The notes under the pieces are model-generated. The model worked only from the letters and a program-made list of their open reading frames with translations, ran no database searches and had not been told where the DNA came from. From the NCBI GenBank assembly GCA_028692275.1, contig JAQUXR010000005.1, positions 57,168-121,167 on the forward strand: DNA of 64,000 bases, in the 5' to 3' direction. This DNA is from Frisingicoccus sp009929615 (GTDB lineage: Bacteria > Bacillota > Clostridia > Lachnospirales > Lachnospiraceae). Positions 50,021-57,585 of this stretch are shown here, piece after piece (the first letter of the stretch is position 1; the number at the start of each line of letters is the position of its first letter). The position numbers and the translations under genes were made by a program.

Positions 50021-51238
50021 ATGTTGACATTAGAGAAATTTGAAGAGGCTGCCGATAAACTCAGCCAGGTATTACTTGAAACCAAACTTGTTTACAGCGA
50101 TTATTTTTCAGAACAAACCGGAGCAAAGGTTTATTTCAAACCAGAAAACATGCAGTTTACAGGAGCCTATAAGATTCGAGGTGCCTATTACAAAATCAGC
50201 ACATTGAGCCCTGAAGAGAGAGAACGTGGTATTATTTCTGCCTCTGCCGGAAATCATGCCCAGGGCGTTGCTTATGCAGCCAAATTGATTGGTGCAAAGG
50301 CAGTTATTGTTATGCCAACAACAACGCCATTAATTAAAGTTAATCGTACAAAAGGCTACGGCGCAGAAGTTATTCTCCACGGAGACGTTTATGATGATGC
50401 CTGTGCTTATGCTCTGAAGCTTGCAGACGAAAAAGGTTATACATTTATCCATCCTTTTAATGACGAAACTGTAGCTACTGGTCAAGGTACCATCGCTATG
50501 GAGATTATCAAAGAGCTTCCTACAATTGACTATATTCTTGTACCAATCGGTGGTGGTGGACTCTGCTGCGGTGTTTCAACTCTGGCAAAAATGCTGAACC
50601 CAAAAATCAAAGTCATTGGTGTTGAACCTGCTGGTGCAGCCTGCATGAAAGCTTCTTTAGAAGCAGGACATGTCGTTACTCTGCCAACGGTATCAACGAT
50701 TGCAGATGGTACAGCCGTTAAAACCCCCGGGGACCTTGTATTTCCTTATATTCAGGAAAATGTGGACGAAATTATTACGGTTGAAGATGATGATCTTATT
50801 GGTGCATTTTTAGATATGATGGAAAATCATAAAATGATTATCGAAAATTCCGGTCTTTTAACCGTTGCAGCATTAAAACAGCTGGATATCAAGGGCAAAA
50901 AGGTAGTTTCCATTCTGAGTGGTGGAAATATGGATGTTATCACCATTGCCTCTGTGGTTCAGAATGGTTTGATTCAGAGAAACCGTATCTTTACTGTATC
51001 CGTCCTGCTTCCTGATAAGCCGGGTGAATTACACAGAATTGCCGGCATTCTTGCAGATCTTCAGGGTAATGTCATTAAACTTGAGCACAATCAGTTTATC
51101 AGCGTTAATCGAAGCAATGCAGTAGAACTTCGGATTACACTTGAGGCTTTTGGAACAGAGCACAAGGATAAAATATTAAAAACATTAGAAAAGAAGGGCT
51201 ATCGCCCAATGCTGAAAATGCCTCATCAGATTTATTAA
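50021..51238 (+). CDS. ilvA: Threonine ammonia-lyase with ACT domain
   Basis: A PLP enzyme that deaminates threonine to 2-oxobutyrate, feeding isoleucine synthesis or propionate-type catabolism. The PLP lysine K51 is in FTGAYKIRGAYYK; SASAGNHAQGVAYAAKL and the glycine loop PIGGGGLCCGVSTLA follow. A C-terminal ACT domain (about 325-405) suggests amino-acid control. At 405 residues it is the short form with one ACT domain, so biosynthetic and catabolic roles are not separable by sequence. I chose the ATG at 50021 after AAAGGAG; the frame to 50000 overlaps the ftsY stop. It interrupts the usual ftsY-ylxM spacing. Confidence 0.92.
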   Translation: MLTLEKFEEAADKLSQVLLETKLVYSDYFSEQTGAKVYFKPENMQFTGAYKIRGAYYKISTLSPEERERGIISASAGNHAQGVAYAAKLIGAKAVIVMPTTTPLIKVNRTKGYGAEVILHGDVYDDACAYALKLADEKGYTFIHPFNDETVATGQGTIAMEIIKELPTIDYILVPIGGGGLCCGVSTLAKMLNPKIKVIGVEPAGAACMKASLEAGHVVTLPTVSTIADGTAVKTPGDLVFPYIQENVDEIITVEDDDLIGAFLDMMENHKMIIENSGLLTVAALKQLDIKGKKVVSILSGGNMDVITIASVVQNGLIQRNRIFTVSVLLPDKPGELHRIAGILADLQGNVIKLEHNQFISVNRSNAVELRITLEAFGTEHKDKILKTLEKKGYRPMLKMPHQIY

Positions 51239-51250
51239 TAAAAAAATCAG

Positions 51251-51279
51251 TTGACACAAGGCTAAATATAGGGTAAAAT
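51251..51279 (+). promoter_or_regulatory. Sigma-A promoter for ylxM-ffh
   Basis: TTGACA at 51251-51256 and TAAAAT at 51274-51279 with a 17-base spacer. The predicted start (about 51286) lies inside the inverted repeat at 51280-51313. Confidence 0.78.
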
Positions 51280-51313
51280 ACCACCTGTAAAGTAAAAACA
51301 CTTTACAGGTGGT
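51280..51313. promoter_or_regulatory. Perfect 14-base inverted repeat over the ylxM start site and RBS
   Basis: ACCACCTGTAAAGT at 51280-51293 and ACTTTACAGGTGGT at 51300-51313 are exact reverse complements around a 6-base loop. The right arm contains the ylxM ribosome site (AGGTGG). As DNA it could be an operator; as RNA read through from ilvA it would form a strong hairpin hiding the ribosome site and followed by CTTTT. A transcript starting at 51286 keeps only an 8-base stem next to an exposed RBS. Confidence 0.65.
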
Positions 51314-51320
51314 GTCTTTT

Positions 51321-51680
51321 ATGGATAAGATATTAAAGCAAGCATTGCTTTATGATTTTTATGGCGAACTGCTCACAGAACATCAGAAATCTATATATGA
51401 AGATTTTGTTCTGAATGATTACTCGCTGAGTGAGATTGGTGAGGACCGCAGTATAAGCCGACAAGGTGTTTATGATATTATTAAACGCTGTGATAAGTTA
51501 TTAAATGGTTATGAAGAAAAGCTTCATTTGATTCAGAAGTTTTTAACAGCCAAAGAACAGGTTGCTGAGATTCATGCTTATGCGAGCGGTATCAAAGAAA
51601 CAGACTGCACACCGGAAAAGATGACGGAGTATTTACAGCACATTGAAAATATTTCAAACAGTATTCTGGAAGAGATGTAG
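51321..51680 (+). CDS. ylxM: YlxM family helix-turn-helix protein
   Basis: A 119-residue UPF0122/YlxM protein with a sigma-70 region 4-like helix-turn-helix (DYSLSEIGEDRSISRQGVYDII). YlxM always precedes ffh and is thought to act with the SRP; DNA or SRP RNA binding are both proposed. I chose the ATG at 51321, six bases after AGGTGGTG; the frame to 51309 runs into that site. A second helix-rich half follows. Its own control region is a long palindrome, so autoregulation is possible. Confidence 0.88.
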   Translation: MDKILKQALLYDFYGELLTEHQKSIYEDFVLNDYSLSEIGEDRSISRQGVYDIIKRCDKLLNGYEEKLHLIQKFLTAKEQVAEIHAYASGIKETDCTPEKMTEYLQHIENISNSILEEM

Positions 51681-51697
51681 TCGAAAGGAGGTTTTCC

Positions 51698-53044
51698 ATG
51701 GCATTTGAAAGTTTGTCTGAGAAATTACAAAATGTCTTCAAAAATTTACGTAATAAAGGACGTTTAACAGAAGCCGATGTGAAAGCCGCTTTAAAAGAAG
51801 TAAAGATGGCATTGCTTGAGGCAGATGTTAACTTTAAAGTTGTTAAACAGTTTATTAAATCTGTTCAGGAACGTGCGGTAGGACAGGATGTTCTGACCAG
51901 CCTGACACCGGGACAGATGGTTATAAAGATTGTTAATGAAGAGATGGTTTCCCTGATGGGAAGTGAAACAACAGAAATCTCTTTAAAACCATCAAATGAG
52001 ATTACAATTATTCTCATGGCAGGTCTTCAGGGTGCTGGTAAAACAACAACCTGTGCCAAGATTGCAGGAAAGCTGAAACAGAAGGGGCGAAATCCTTTAC
52101 TGGTTGCCTGTGACGTCTATCGGCCGGCAGCTATTAAACAGCTTCAGGTCAATGGTGAAAAGCAGGGAGTGCCTGTTTTTTCCATGGGTGAGAATCAAAA
52201 TCCAGTGAATATCGCAAAAGCCGCAGTTGAACATGCTGCTAAAAACGATAATAATGTTGTTATTCTCGATACTGCCGGACGTCTTCACATTGATGAAGAT
52301 ATGATGGCTGAACTTCAAAACATCAAAGAAGCACTGGATATTGATGAAACAATTTTGGTTGTTGATGCGATGACCGGTCAGGATGCAGTTAATGTGGCTA
52401 AATCCTTTGATGAAACAGTTGGTCTTGATGGTGTTATTTTAACGAAGCTGGATGGTGATACCCGAGGCGGTGCAGCACTTTCTATTCGTTCGGTTATTGG
52501 CAAACCGATTCTTTATGTTGGTATGGGTGAAAAACTTTCTGATTTAGAGCAGTTTTATCCAGACCGTATGGCATCCCGAATTCTTGGAATGGGTGATGTG
52601 CTTACACTGATTGAGAAGGCAGAAGCCCAAATTGATCAGGATAAAGCCCGAGAGATGACCCGCAAGTTTAAAAAAGCGGAATTCACCTATGATGATTTCC
52701 TTGAAAACATGGGCCAGGTAAAGAACATGGGAAACATTCAGGATTTAATTGCTATGATTCCCGGAATGGGAAGTCAGTTGAAGAATGTTGATTTAAGTGG
52801 CAGTGAAGCTCAGATGAAACGGACAGAATCCATTATTTTGTCAATGACATTGGAGGAACGTGCAAATCCGGACTTGATGAATATGAGCCGGAAGAAGCGT
52901 ATTGCAGCTGGTGCCGGGGTTTCTATTAATGAAGTGAACGCCCTTGTCAAACAGTTTGACAGTATGAAAAAGATGATGAAACAATTTTCCGGCCAGTTAT
53001 CTGGTAAAGGCGGAAAAAGAGGAAAATTACCATTTTCTTTCTAA
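51698..53044 (+). CDS. ffh: Signal recognition particle protein Ffh
   Basis: Ffh binds SRP RNA and signal peptides and delivers ribosomes to FtsY. NG domain: P-loop GLQGAGKTTTCAKIAGKL near residue 108, ACDVYRPAAIKQL, LDTAGRLHIDEDMM, and TKLDGDTRGGAALS. The methionine-rich M domain starts near 300 (FLENMGQVKNMGNIQDLIAM). At 448 residues it is normal. AAGGAGG precedes the ATG. It follows ylxM by 17 bases and leads the ribosome maturation genes. Confidence 0.97.
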   Translation: MAFESLSEKLQNVFKNLRNKGRLTEADVKAALKEVKMALLEADVNFKVVKQFIKSVQERAVGQDVLTSLTPGQMVIKIVNEEMVSLMGSETTEISLKPSNEITIILMAGLQGAGKTTTCAKIAGKLKQKGRNPLLVACDVYRPAAIKQLQVNGEKQGVPVFSMGENQNPVNIAKAAVEHAAKNDNNVVILDTAGRLHIDEDMMAELQNIKEALDIDETILVVDAMTGQDAVNVAKSFDETVGLDGVILTKLDGDTRGGAALSIRSVIGKPILYVGMGEKLSDLEQFYPDRMASRILGMGDVLTLIEKAEAQIDQDKAREMTRKFKKAEFTYDDFLENMGQVKNMGNIQDLIAMIPGMGSQLKNVDLSGSEAQMKRTESIILSMTLEERANPDLMNMSRKKRIAAGAGVSINEVNALVKQFDSMKKMMKQFSGQLSGKGGKRGKLPFSF

Positions 53045-53056
53045 CTATCGGTAAAC

Positions 53057-53075
53057 AGGAAAGTATTTCCTTTTT
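53057..53075 (+). terminator. Weak hairpin after ffh
   Basis: AGGAAA and TTTCCT pair around GTA, followed by TTTTTATAA. The stem is short and AT-rich, so it is at best a partial terminator within the operon. Confidence 0.4.
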
Positions 53076-53110
53076 ATAAATATACAGTAAATTTTCAGGA
53101 GGTGAAAAAC

Positions 53111-53356
53111 ATGGCAGTAAAAATTCGTTTAAGAAGAATGGGTCAGAAAAAGGCTCCTTTCTATAGAATTATCGTTGCTGATTCCCGTTCTCCAAGAGAC
53201 GGTCGTTTCATTGAGGAGATTGGTACTTACAATCCAAACGTAGAACCAAGTGAAGTTAAAATCAATGCTGATTTAGCTCAGAAATGGTTAGCTACAGGTG
53301 CTCAGCCAACAGATGTTGTAGGTAAATTATTCAAAAATGCAGGAATTACAAAATAA
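53111..53356 (+). CDS. rpsP: 30S ribosomal protein S16
   Basis: An 81-residue S16 starting MAVKIRLRRMGQKKAPFYRI, with DSRSPRDGRFIEEIGTYNP. I chose the ATG at 53111 after AGGAGGTG; an in-frame GTG at 53102 overlaps that site. It follows ffh, with khpA 20 bases later, as in other Firmicutes. Confidence 0.97.
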   Translation: MAVKIRLRRMGQKKAPFYRIIVADSRSPRDGRFIEEIGTYNPNVEPSEVKINADLAQKWLATGAQPTDVVGKLFKNAGITK

Positions 53357-53376
53357 TTCCAGGTGGAGGTGCCGGG

Positions 53377-53607
53377 ATGAAAGAATTAGTTGAAGTTATC
53401 GCTAAAGCTCTTGTTGACCATCCGGAAGGTGTTGTTGTCACAGAAACTGTGCACCCGAAGTCCGTTGTTTTGGAACTCAAAGTAGCTCCTGACGACATGG
53501 GCAAAGTAATCGGCAAACAGGGACGTATTGCAAGAGCTATACGTACTGTTGTAAAATCTGCCGCATCTAAGGATGACAAAAAAGTTATTGTTGAAATTCT
53601 TCAGTAA
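53377..53607 (+). CDS. khpA: KH-domain RNA-binding protein KhpA
   Basis: A 76-residue single-KH protein (YlqC/KhpA) that in Gram-positives partners with KhpB and affects RNA metabolism and cell division. The GxxG loop is VIGKQGRIARAIRTVV. GGAGGTG precedes the ATG. It is placed between rpsP and rimM, its invariant position. Confidence 0.94.
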   Translation: MKELVEVIAKALVDHPEGVVVTETVHPKSVVLELKVAPDDMGKVIGKQGRIARAIRTVVKSAASKDDKKVIVEILQ

Positions 53608-53617
53608 TTTAACATTA

Positions 53618-53653
53618 AAAAGACCTCAGTCCTGAGTGGATTGAGGTCTTTTG
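53618..53653 (+). terminator. Intrinsic terminator after khpA
   Basis: AAAAGACCTCA at 53618-53628 and TGAGGTCTTTT at 53642-53652 form a perfect 11-base stem. The next gene's ribosome site follows within 20 bases, so it is probably leaky. Confidence 0.78.
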
Positions 53654-53677
53654 AGAATGAAGAAGGAAAGGAACCGA

Positions 53678-54199
53678 ATGGAAGATTATTTACGTGTCGG
53701 TGTTATTGCAAATACACACGGTATCCGTGGAGAAGTAAAAATTTTTTCGACAACCGATGATATCACTCGATTCAAAAAACTCAAAGAGTGTTTTATTGAT
53801 ACCGGAAAGACAAAAATTCCGGTAGAAGTCGAAGGCTGTAAATTTTTTAAGCAAACCCCTATTTTAAAATTCAAGACAATAGACCGTATAGAGGATGTTG
53901 AAGGTTTTAAAGGAAAAGATTTACTCGTAACCCGGGATAACGCTGTAAAATTACAAAAGAATGAATTTTTTATTGTTGATTTGATTGGCCTGGAAGTTGA
54001 AAGCGACGAAGGAATGTCCATTGGAATCCTGAGTGATGTTCTTCAGACAGGTGCCAATGATGTGTTTATCGTAAAAACAGAAGCCGGCGAAGAAGTACTG
54101 ATTCCTTATATTGAGCAGTGTGTTCCGGAAATCCAGCCGGAGACAGGCAAGATTATCGTACATCTCTTACCAGGTCTTCTGGATTTAAACCGCAGGTGA
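53678..54199 (+). CDS. rimM: Ribosome maturation factor RimM
   Basis: RimM binds S19 and assists 30S head assembly. MEDYLRVGVIANTHGIRGEVKIF is the classic start; the second PRC-barrel half has DLIGLEVESDEG and DVFIVKTEAGEEVLIPYI. I chose the ATG at 53678, after AAGGAA, giving 173 residues; the TTG at 53651 overlaps the preceding terminator. trmD follows seven bases after its stop. Confidence 0.95.
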   Translation: MEDYLRVGVIANTHGIRGEVKIFSTTDDITRFKKLKECFIDTGKTKIPVEVEGCKFFKQTPILKFKTIDRIEDVEGFKGKDLLVTRDNAVKLQKNEFFIVDLIGLEVESDEGMSIGILSDVLQTGANDVFIVKTEAGEEVLIPYIEQCVPEIQPETGKIIVHLLPGLLDLNRR

Positions 54200-54206
54200 T
54201 TTGACT

Positions 54207-54953
54207 ATGCGATTTCATGTAATGACACTTTTTCCGGATATGGTATCCAATGGTCTGAATACAAGTATCACGGGAAGAGCTATCGAAAAAAATATATTTG
54301 AACTGAATATTGTCAATATCAGGGATTACACAAAAGACAAACATAAACATGTCGATGATTATCCCTATGGTGGTGGTGCAGGCATGGTGATGCAGCCGGG
54401 ACCTGTTTTTGACTGTTACCAGGATATTGTTAAGAATATGGTTAAAAAGCCCCGGGTTGTCTATATGACGCCACAAGGCAAGGTTTTCAGCCAGGCAATT
54501 GCTGAAGAACTTTCTAAAGAAGAAGAACTCGTTTTTTTATGCGGTCATTATGAAGGTATCGATGAACGGGTATTGGAAGAGATTGTTACAGATTACCTTT
54601 CTATTGGTGATTATGTTTTGACCGGAGGTGAACTTCCGGCAATGGTTATGATTGATTCTATTTCCAGACTTATCCCCGGTGTGCTTAATAATGATGACTC
54701 CGCAGAGTATGAGTCTTTTCAGGATGGTCTTTTAGAATATCCGCAATACACCCGTCCTGAAACGTTCAGAGACAAAAAAGTTCCCGAGGTCCTTTTATCC
54801 GGTCATCACGGAAATATTGATGCATGGCGGAGAGAGCAGTCCCTGAAACGCACTTTTGAACGCCGTCCGGAATTGCTTGAAAAAGCCGAGCTTTCTTCCA
54901 AAGATAAAAAAACACTGGAAAATATAAGGAAAAATCTTGCAATTCCTAAATAG
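54207..54953 (+). CDS. trmD: tRNA (guanine(37)-N1)-methyltransferase TrmD
   Basis: TrmD methylates N1 of G37 next to the anticodon, preventing +1 frameshifting. It is a SPOUT knot enzyme: MRFHVMTLFPDMVSNGL opens it, HVDDYPYGGGAGMVMQPGP binds AdoMet, and SIGDYVLTGGELPAMVMID forms the knot. At 248 residues it is normal. I chose the ATG at 54207 over the TTG at 54201; AGGTGA lies upstream. Its end contains the promoter for rplS. Confidence 0.96.
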   Translation: MRFHVMTLFPDMVSNGLNTSITGRAIEKNIFELNIVNIRDYTKDKHKHVDDYPYGGGAGMVMQPGPVFDCYQDIVKNMVKKPRVVYMTPQGKVFSQAIAEELSKEEELVFLCGHYEGIDERVLEEIVTDYLSIGDYVLTGGELPAMVMIDSISRLIPGVLNNDDSAEYESFQDGLLEYPQYTRPETFRDKKVPEVLLSGHHGNIDAWRREQSLKRTFERRPELLEKAELSSKDKKTLENIRKNLAIPK

Positions 54954-54965
54954 ATGTGATATATT
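54937..54965 (+). promoter_or_regulatory. Sigma-A promoter for rplS
   Basis: TTGCAA at 54937-54942 and TATATT at 54960-54965 with a 17-base spacer. The -35 lies inside the end of trmD; transcription would start just before the L19 leader. Confidence 0.62.
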
Positions 54966-54983
54966 ATTTTGGTATGAATTTTA

Positions 54984-55050
54984 GCGGTCCTCTGTTACAT
55001 TCTGTATTAAGAACGTTGATTTTATTTACTAACATACCCGAGAGGGTACA
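54984..55050 (+). promoter_or_regulatory. L19-type ribosomal protein leader
   Basis: The 118-base gap before rplS contains CCTCTGTTA at 54989-54997, which can pair with TAACA (55030-55034) and AGAGG (55041-55045). A competing hairpin, TACCC-GAGA-GGGTA, lies at 55035-55048. This matches the kind of structured leader known for L19 in Firmicutes, where L19 represses its own synthesis. The assignment rests on position and pairing; a covariance search would settle it. Confidence 0.58.
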
Positions 55051-55071
55051 ATTTTAAGGAGGTTCACAAAG

Positions 55072-55419
55072 ATGAACGATATTATCAAAAATATTGAAGC
55101 TGCTCAGTTAAAAGCTGTAGTACCTGAGTTCCACGTAGGCGATACTGTACGTGTATCTGCAAAAGTAAAAGAAGGAAATCGTGAAAGAACACAGATTTTC
55201 GAAGGAACTGTTATCAAACGTCAGAACGGAAGCAACCGTGAAACATTTACTGTTAGAAAGAATTCTAACGGTATTGGTGTAGAAAAAACTTGGCCAGTAC
55301 ATTCTCCAATCGTTGAAAACATTGAAGTTGTAAGAAGAGGTAAAGTAAGAAGAGCTAAATTATTCTACTTAAGAGATAGAATTGGTAAGAAAGCTAAAGT
55401 TAAAGAACTGGTTAAATAA
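55072..55419 (+). CDS. rplS: 50S ribosomal protein L19
   Basis: A 115-residue L19 at the 30S-50S interface. FHVGDTVRVSAKVKEGNRER, FEGTVIKRQNGSNRETFTVR and the basic C-terminus are typical. AAGGAGG precedes the ATG. It ends the ffh-rplS block and has its own promoter, leader and terminator. Confidence 0.97.
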   Translation: MNDIIKNIEAAQLKAVVPEFHVGDTVRVSAKVKEGNRERTQIFEGTVIKRQNGSNRETFTVRKNSNGIGVEKTWPVHSPIVENIEVVRRGKVRRAKLFYLRDRIGKKAKVKELVK

Positions 55420-55433
55420 TTCGTCATTTTATT

Positions 55434-55469
55434 AATGGGACAAATACTTAGGTAGTTGTCCCATTTTTA
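55434..55469 (+). terminator. Intrinsic terminator of rplS
   Basis: AATGGGACAA at 55434-55443 and TTGTCCCATT at 55456-55465 form a perfect 10-base stem, followed by TTTAT. Confidence 0.85.
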
Positions 55470-55512
55470 TAACTTTAGACAATTAAAGCTTTATGTTGTA
55501 AAGGAGCTTGCC

Positions 55513-56067
55513 ATGAAAAAACTAAGACGAAAATGGAAACGTACATCGAAGAAATTAAAAAAACTTGGCGTTGGCACCCGGGCAGTAAATTTAGGAATGT
55601 TTATCATCGGGTGGCTGCTTGTTATTTTTATTGCTATTATGTGTATTCGTGGATTTGGTATGAAAACAATCATTTCTGATGATTCCATGATGCCAACATT
55701 TCACGAAGATGAAATTTTACGAATTAATAAATTTATCTATAACATTTCTTCGCCAAATCGTTTTGATACAGTGGCTGTCCGCGTCGGAGAAACCCAGTCT
55801 AATGTGTATTATGTTTTACGCATCGTTGGTCTCCCCGGTGAGAAAGTTCAGATACAGGATGGAAGAATATTCATTGATAATAAAGAAATTGCTTATCCGG
55901 CAAATGAATCTCTTATCGATGATGCAGGTATCGCAAAGGATATCCTTTTACTCGGTGACGATGAATACTTTATGCTTTGTGATAATTATAATAATAGCAG
56001 TTACGACAGCCGTTCCTCCAATATAGGTATTGTTGATGAAGCCCATATTGAAGGCAGGGTAAAATAG
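55513..56067 (+). CDS. Signal peptidase I-like protein, probably inactive
   Basis: A 184-residue S26-family protein with a basic N-terminus and one membrane helix (about 30-52). The nucleophile Ser is kept (S58 in DDSMMPTF), but the catalytic lysine position reads VLRIVGLPGE, with Leu at residue 102 where active enzymes have Lys-Arg. The third motif, normally GDNR, reads CDNYNNSSYDSR. Both changes suggest loss of peptidase activity. AAGGAG precedes the ATG; the longer frame to 55456 lacks one. rbgA and an intact paralogue follow. A regulatory or substrate-binding role is possible. Confidence 0.78.
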   Translation: MKKLRRKWKRTSKKLKKLGVGTRAVNLGMFIIGWLLVIFIAIMCIRGFGMKTIISDDSMMPTFHEDEILRINKFIYNISSPNRFDTVAVRVGETQSNVYYVLRIVGLPGEKVQIQDGRIFIDNKEIAYPANESLIDDAGIAKDILLLGDDEYFMLCDNYNNSSYDSRSSNIGIVDEAHIEGRVK

Positions 56068-56078
56068 GAGGAAACACA

Positions 56079-56924
56079 ATGAACATTCAGTGGTATCCGG
56101 GGCATATGACAAAAGCCCGGAGAATGATGCAGGAAGATATCAAACTTATCGATATCGTTATTGAACTGGTAGATGGGCGAATTCCCTTGTCCAGTAAGAA
56201 TCCCGATATCGATCAGTTGGCTGGCCAAAAGGCCCGGCTGATTCTATTAAATAAATATGATTTAGCTGATCCGGCAAAATCTGCCGAATGGGAGAGGTGG
56301 TTTAAGAGCAAAGGCTATTATGTCCATAAACTCGATTCCAGAAAAGGCGGTCAGATGAAAATTATTACAGGCATTATTCAGGAAGCCTGCAAAGATAAGA
56401 TTGAAAGAGACCGCAGACGAGGCATCATTAATCGTCCGGTACGAGCTATGATTGTTGGCATTCCAAATGTCGGAAAATCTACCTTTATCAATACCTATGC
56501 CGGTAAGGCCTGTACAAAGACCGGGAATAAACCAGGTGTTACAAAGGGCAAGCAGTGGATTCGTCTGAATAAAAATGTTGAGCTTTTAGACACACCGGGA
56601 ATTTTATGGCCAAAATTCGATGACCAGCTGGTTGGTGAGAGACTTGCTCTTATTGGCTCCATTAAAGATGAGATTCTTAATATTGAAGAATTATCAATAA
56701 AACTTATTGAGTTCCTCAAAAAATATTATCCGGGAATTTTAGCTGAAAGATATGCAGTTGATGAAAATTGTGATAAAATAGAAATATTAGAGGGCGTTGC
56801 CCTTGCACGAAATTGCCGGCAGAAGGGGAATGAACTCGACCTTCCAAAAGCATCTAAAATTTTAATTGATGATTTCCGTTCGGGAAAACTTGGACGTTTA
56901 ACCTTGGAGTTTCCACAGGAGTAG
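56079..56924 (+). CDS. rbgA: Ribosome biogenesis GTPase RbgA (YlqF)
   Basis: RbgA drives late 50S assembly in Gram-positives. The GTPase is circularly permuted: the G4 motif LNKYDLADP near residue 57 comes before G1 GIPNVGKSTFIN near 127 and G3 LLDTPGILWPK. The C-terminal helical domain ends in LGRLTLEFP. The start MNIQWYPGHMTKARRMM is diagnostic. At 281 residues it is normal. AGGAGG precedes the ATG. Confidence 0.95.
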   Translation: MNIQWYPGHMTKARRMMQEDIKLIDIVIELVDGRIPLSSKNPDIDQLAGQKARLILLNKYDLADPAKSAEWERWFKSKGYYVHKLDSRKGGQMKIITGIIQEACKDKIERDRRRGIINRPVRAMIVGIPNVGKSTFINTYAGKACTKTGNKPGVTKGKQWIRLNKNVELLDTPGILWPKFDDQLVGERLALIGSIKDEILNIEELSIKLIEFLKKYYPGILAERYAVDENCDKIEILEGVALARNCRQKGNELDLPKASKILIDDFRSGKLGRLTLEFPQE

Positions 56925-56927
56925 ATA

Positions 56928-57512
56928 ATGAGCAGGAAGATATATTCAGATAAAAAAACAAAACCAGATAAAATTGAACAGAGCAAAGGCCGTGAGATAG
57001 CCGGCCTGGTTGTCTATTGTGCCGCCGTTCTTATCATCATGCTTTTAGTTGTAAAGTATGTTGGTCAGAGAACCATTGTTATCGGACATTCTATGGAGCC
57101 AACCCTTCAGGATGGTGAGAATCTTATCACCGATAAAATAAGCTATCGCTTTAGTGATCCGAAACGTTTTGATATTATCGTTTTTCCTTATCGGGATAAT
57201 ACTTCCAGACTTCTCATTAAGCGTATTATTGGTATGCCGGGTGAGACAGTTCAAGTTATCGCCGGAGATGTCTATATTAATGGTTACGAACTTAAAGATG
57301 TCTATGGCAATGCAGTCATGACGGACCCGGGACTCGCATCTGACCCTATTGTTTTAGCCGATGATGAATATTTTGTACTTGGTGATAATCGCAATAACAG
57401 TCAGGACAGTCGGTTTGCTTCCGTTGGTAATGTCAAGCGCTCAGAAATTATCGGACGTGCATGGCTTAGAATATGGCCTTTGGATAGAATTACGTTGTTA
57501 AAACATCAATAA
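56928..57512 (+). CDS. lepB: Signal peptidase I
   Basis: A type I leader peptidase that removes signal peptides from secreted proteins. One membrane helix (about 24-44) is followed by the catalytic dyad: S55 in GHSMEPTLQDGE and K98 in LLIKRIIGMPGE. The GDNRNNSQDSR motif is intact, in contrast to the paralogue at 55513. At 194 residues it is typical for a Gram-positive SPase I. CAGGAGT precedes the ATG. It is three bases behind rbgA; lepB-rbgA-rnhB is a common order. Confidence 0.94.
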   Translation: MSRKIYSDKKTKPDKIEQSKGREIAGLVVYCAAVLIIMLLVVKYVGQRTIVIGHSMEPTLQDGENLITDKISYRFSDPKRFDIIVFPYRDNTSRLLIKRIIGMPGETVQVIAGDVYINGYELKDVYGNAVMTDPGLASDPIVLADDEYFVLGDNRNNSQDSRFASVGNVKRSEIIGRAWLRIWPLDRITLLKHQ

Positions 57513-57526
57513 TTTTTGTAAATTTG

Positions 57527-57557
57527 ATTCTCCTGCTTTTTGGCAGGAGAATTTTAG
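57527..57557 (+). terminator. Intrinsic terminator of lepB
   Basis: ATTCTCCTGC at 57527-57536 and GCAGGAGAAT at 57543-57552 form a perfect 10-base stem, followed by TTTAG. Confidence 0.83.
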
Positions 57558-57585
57558 TATATTAAGAAGGAAAGAAGGAATACCT

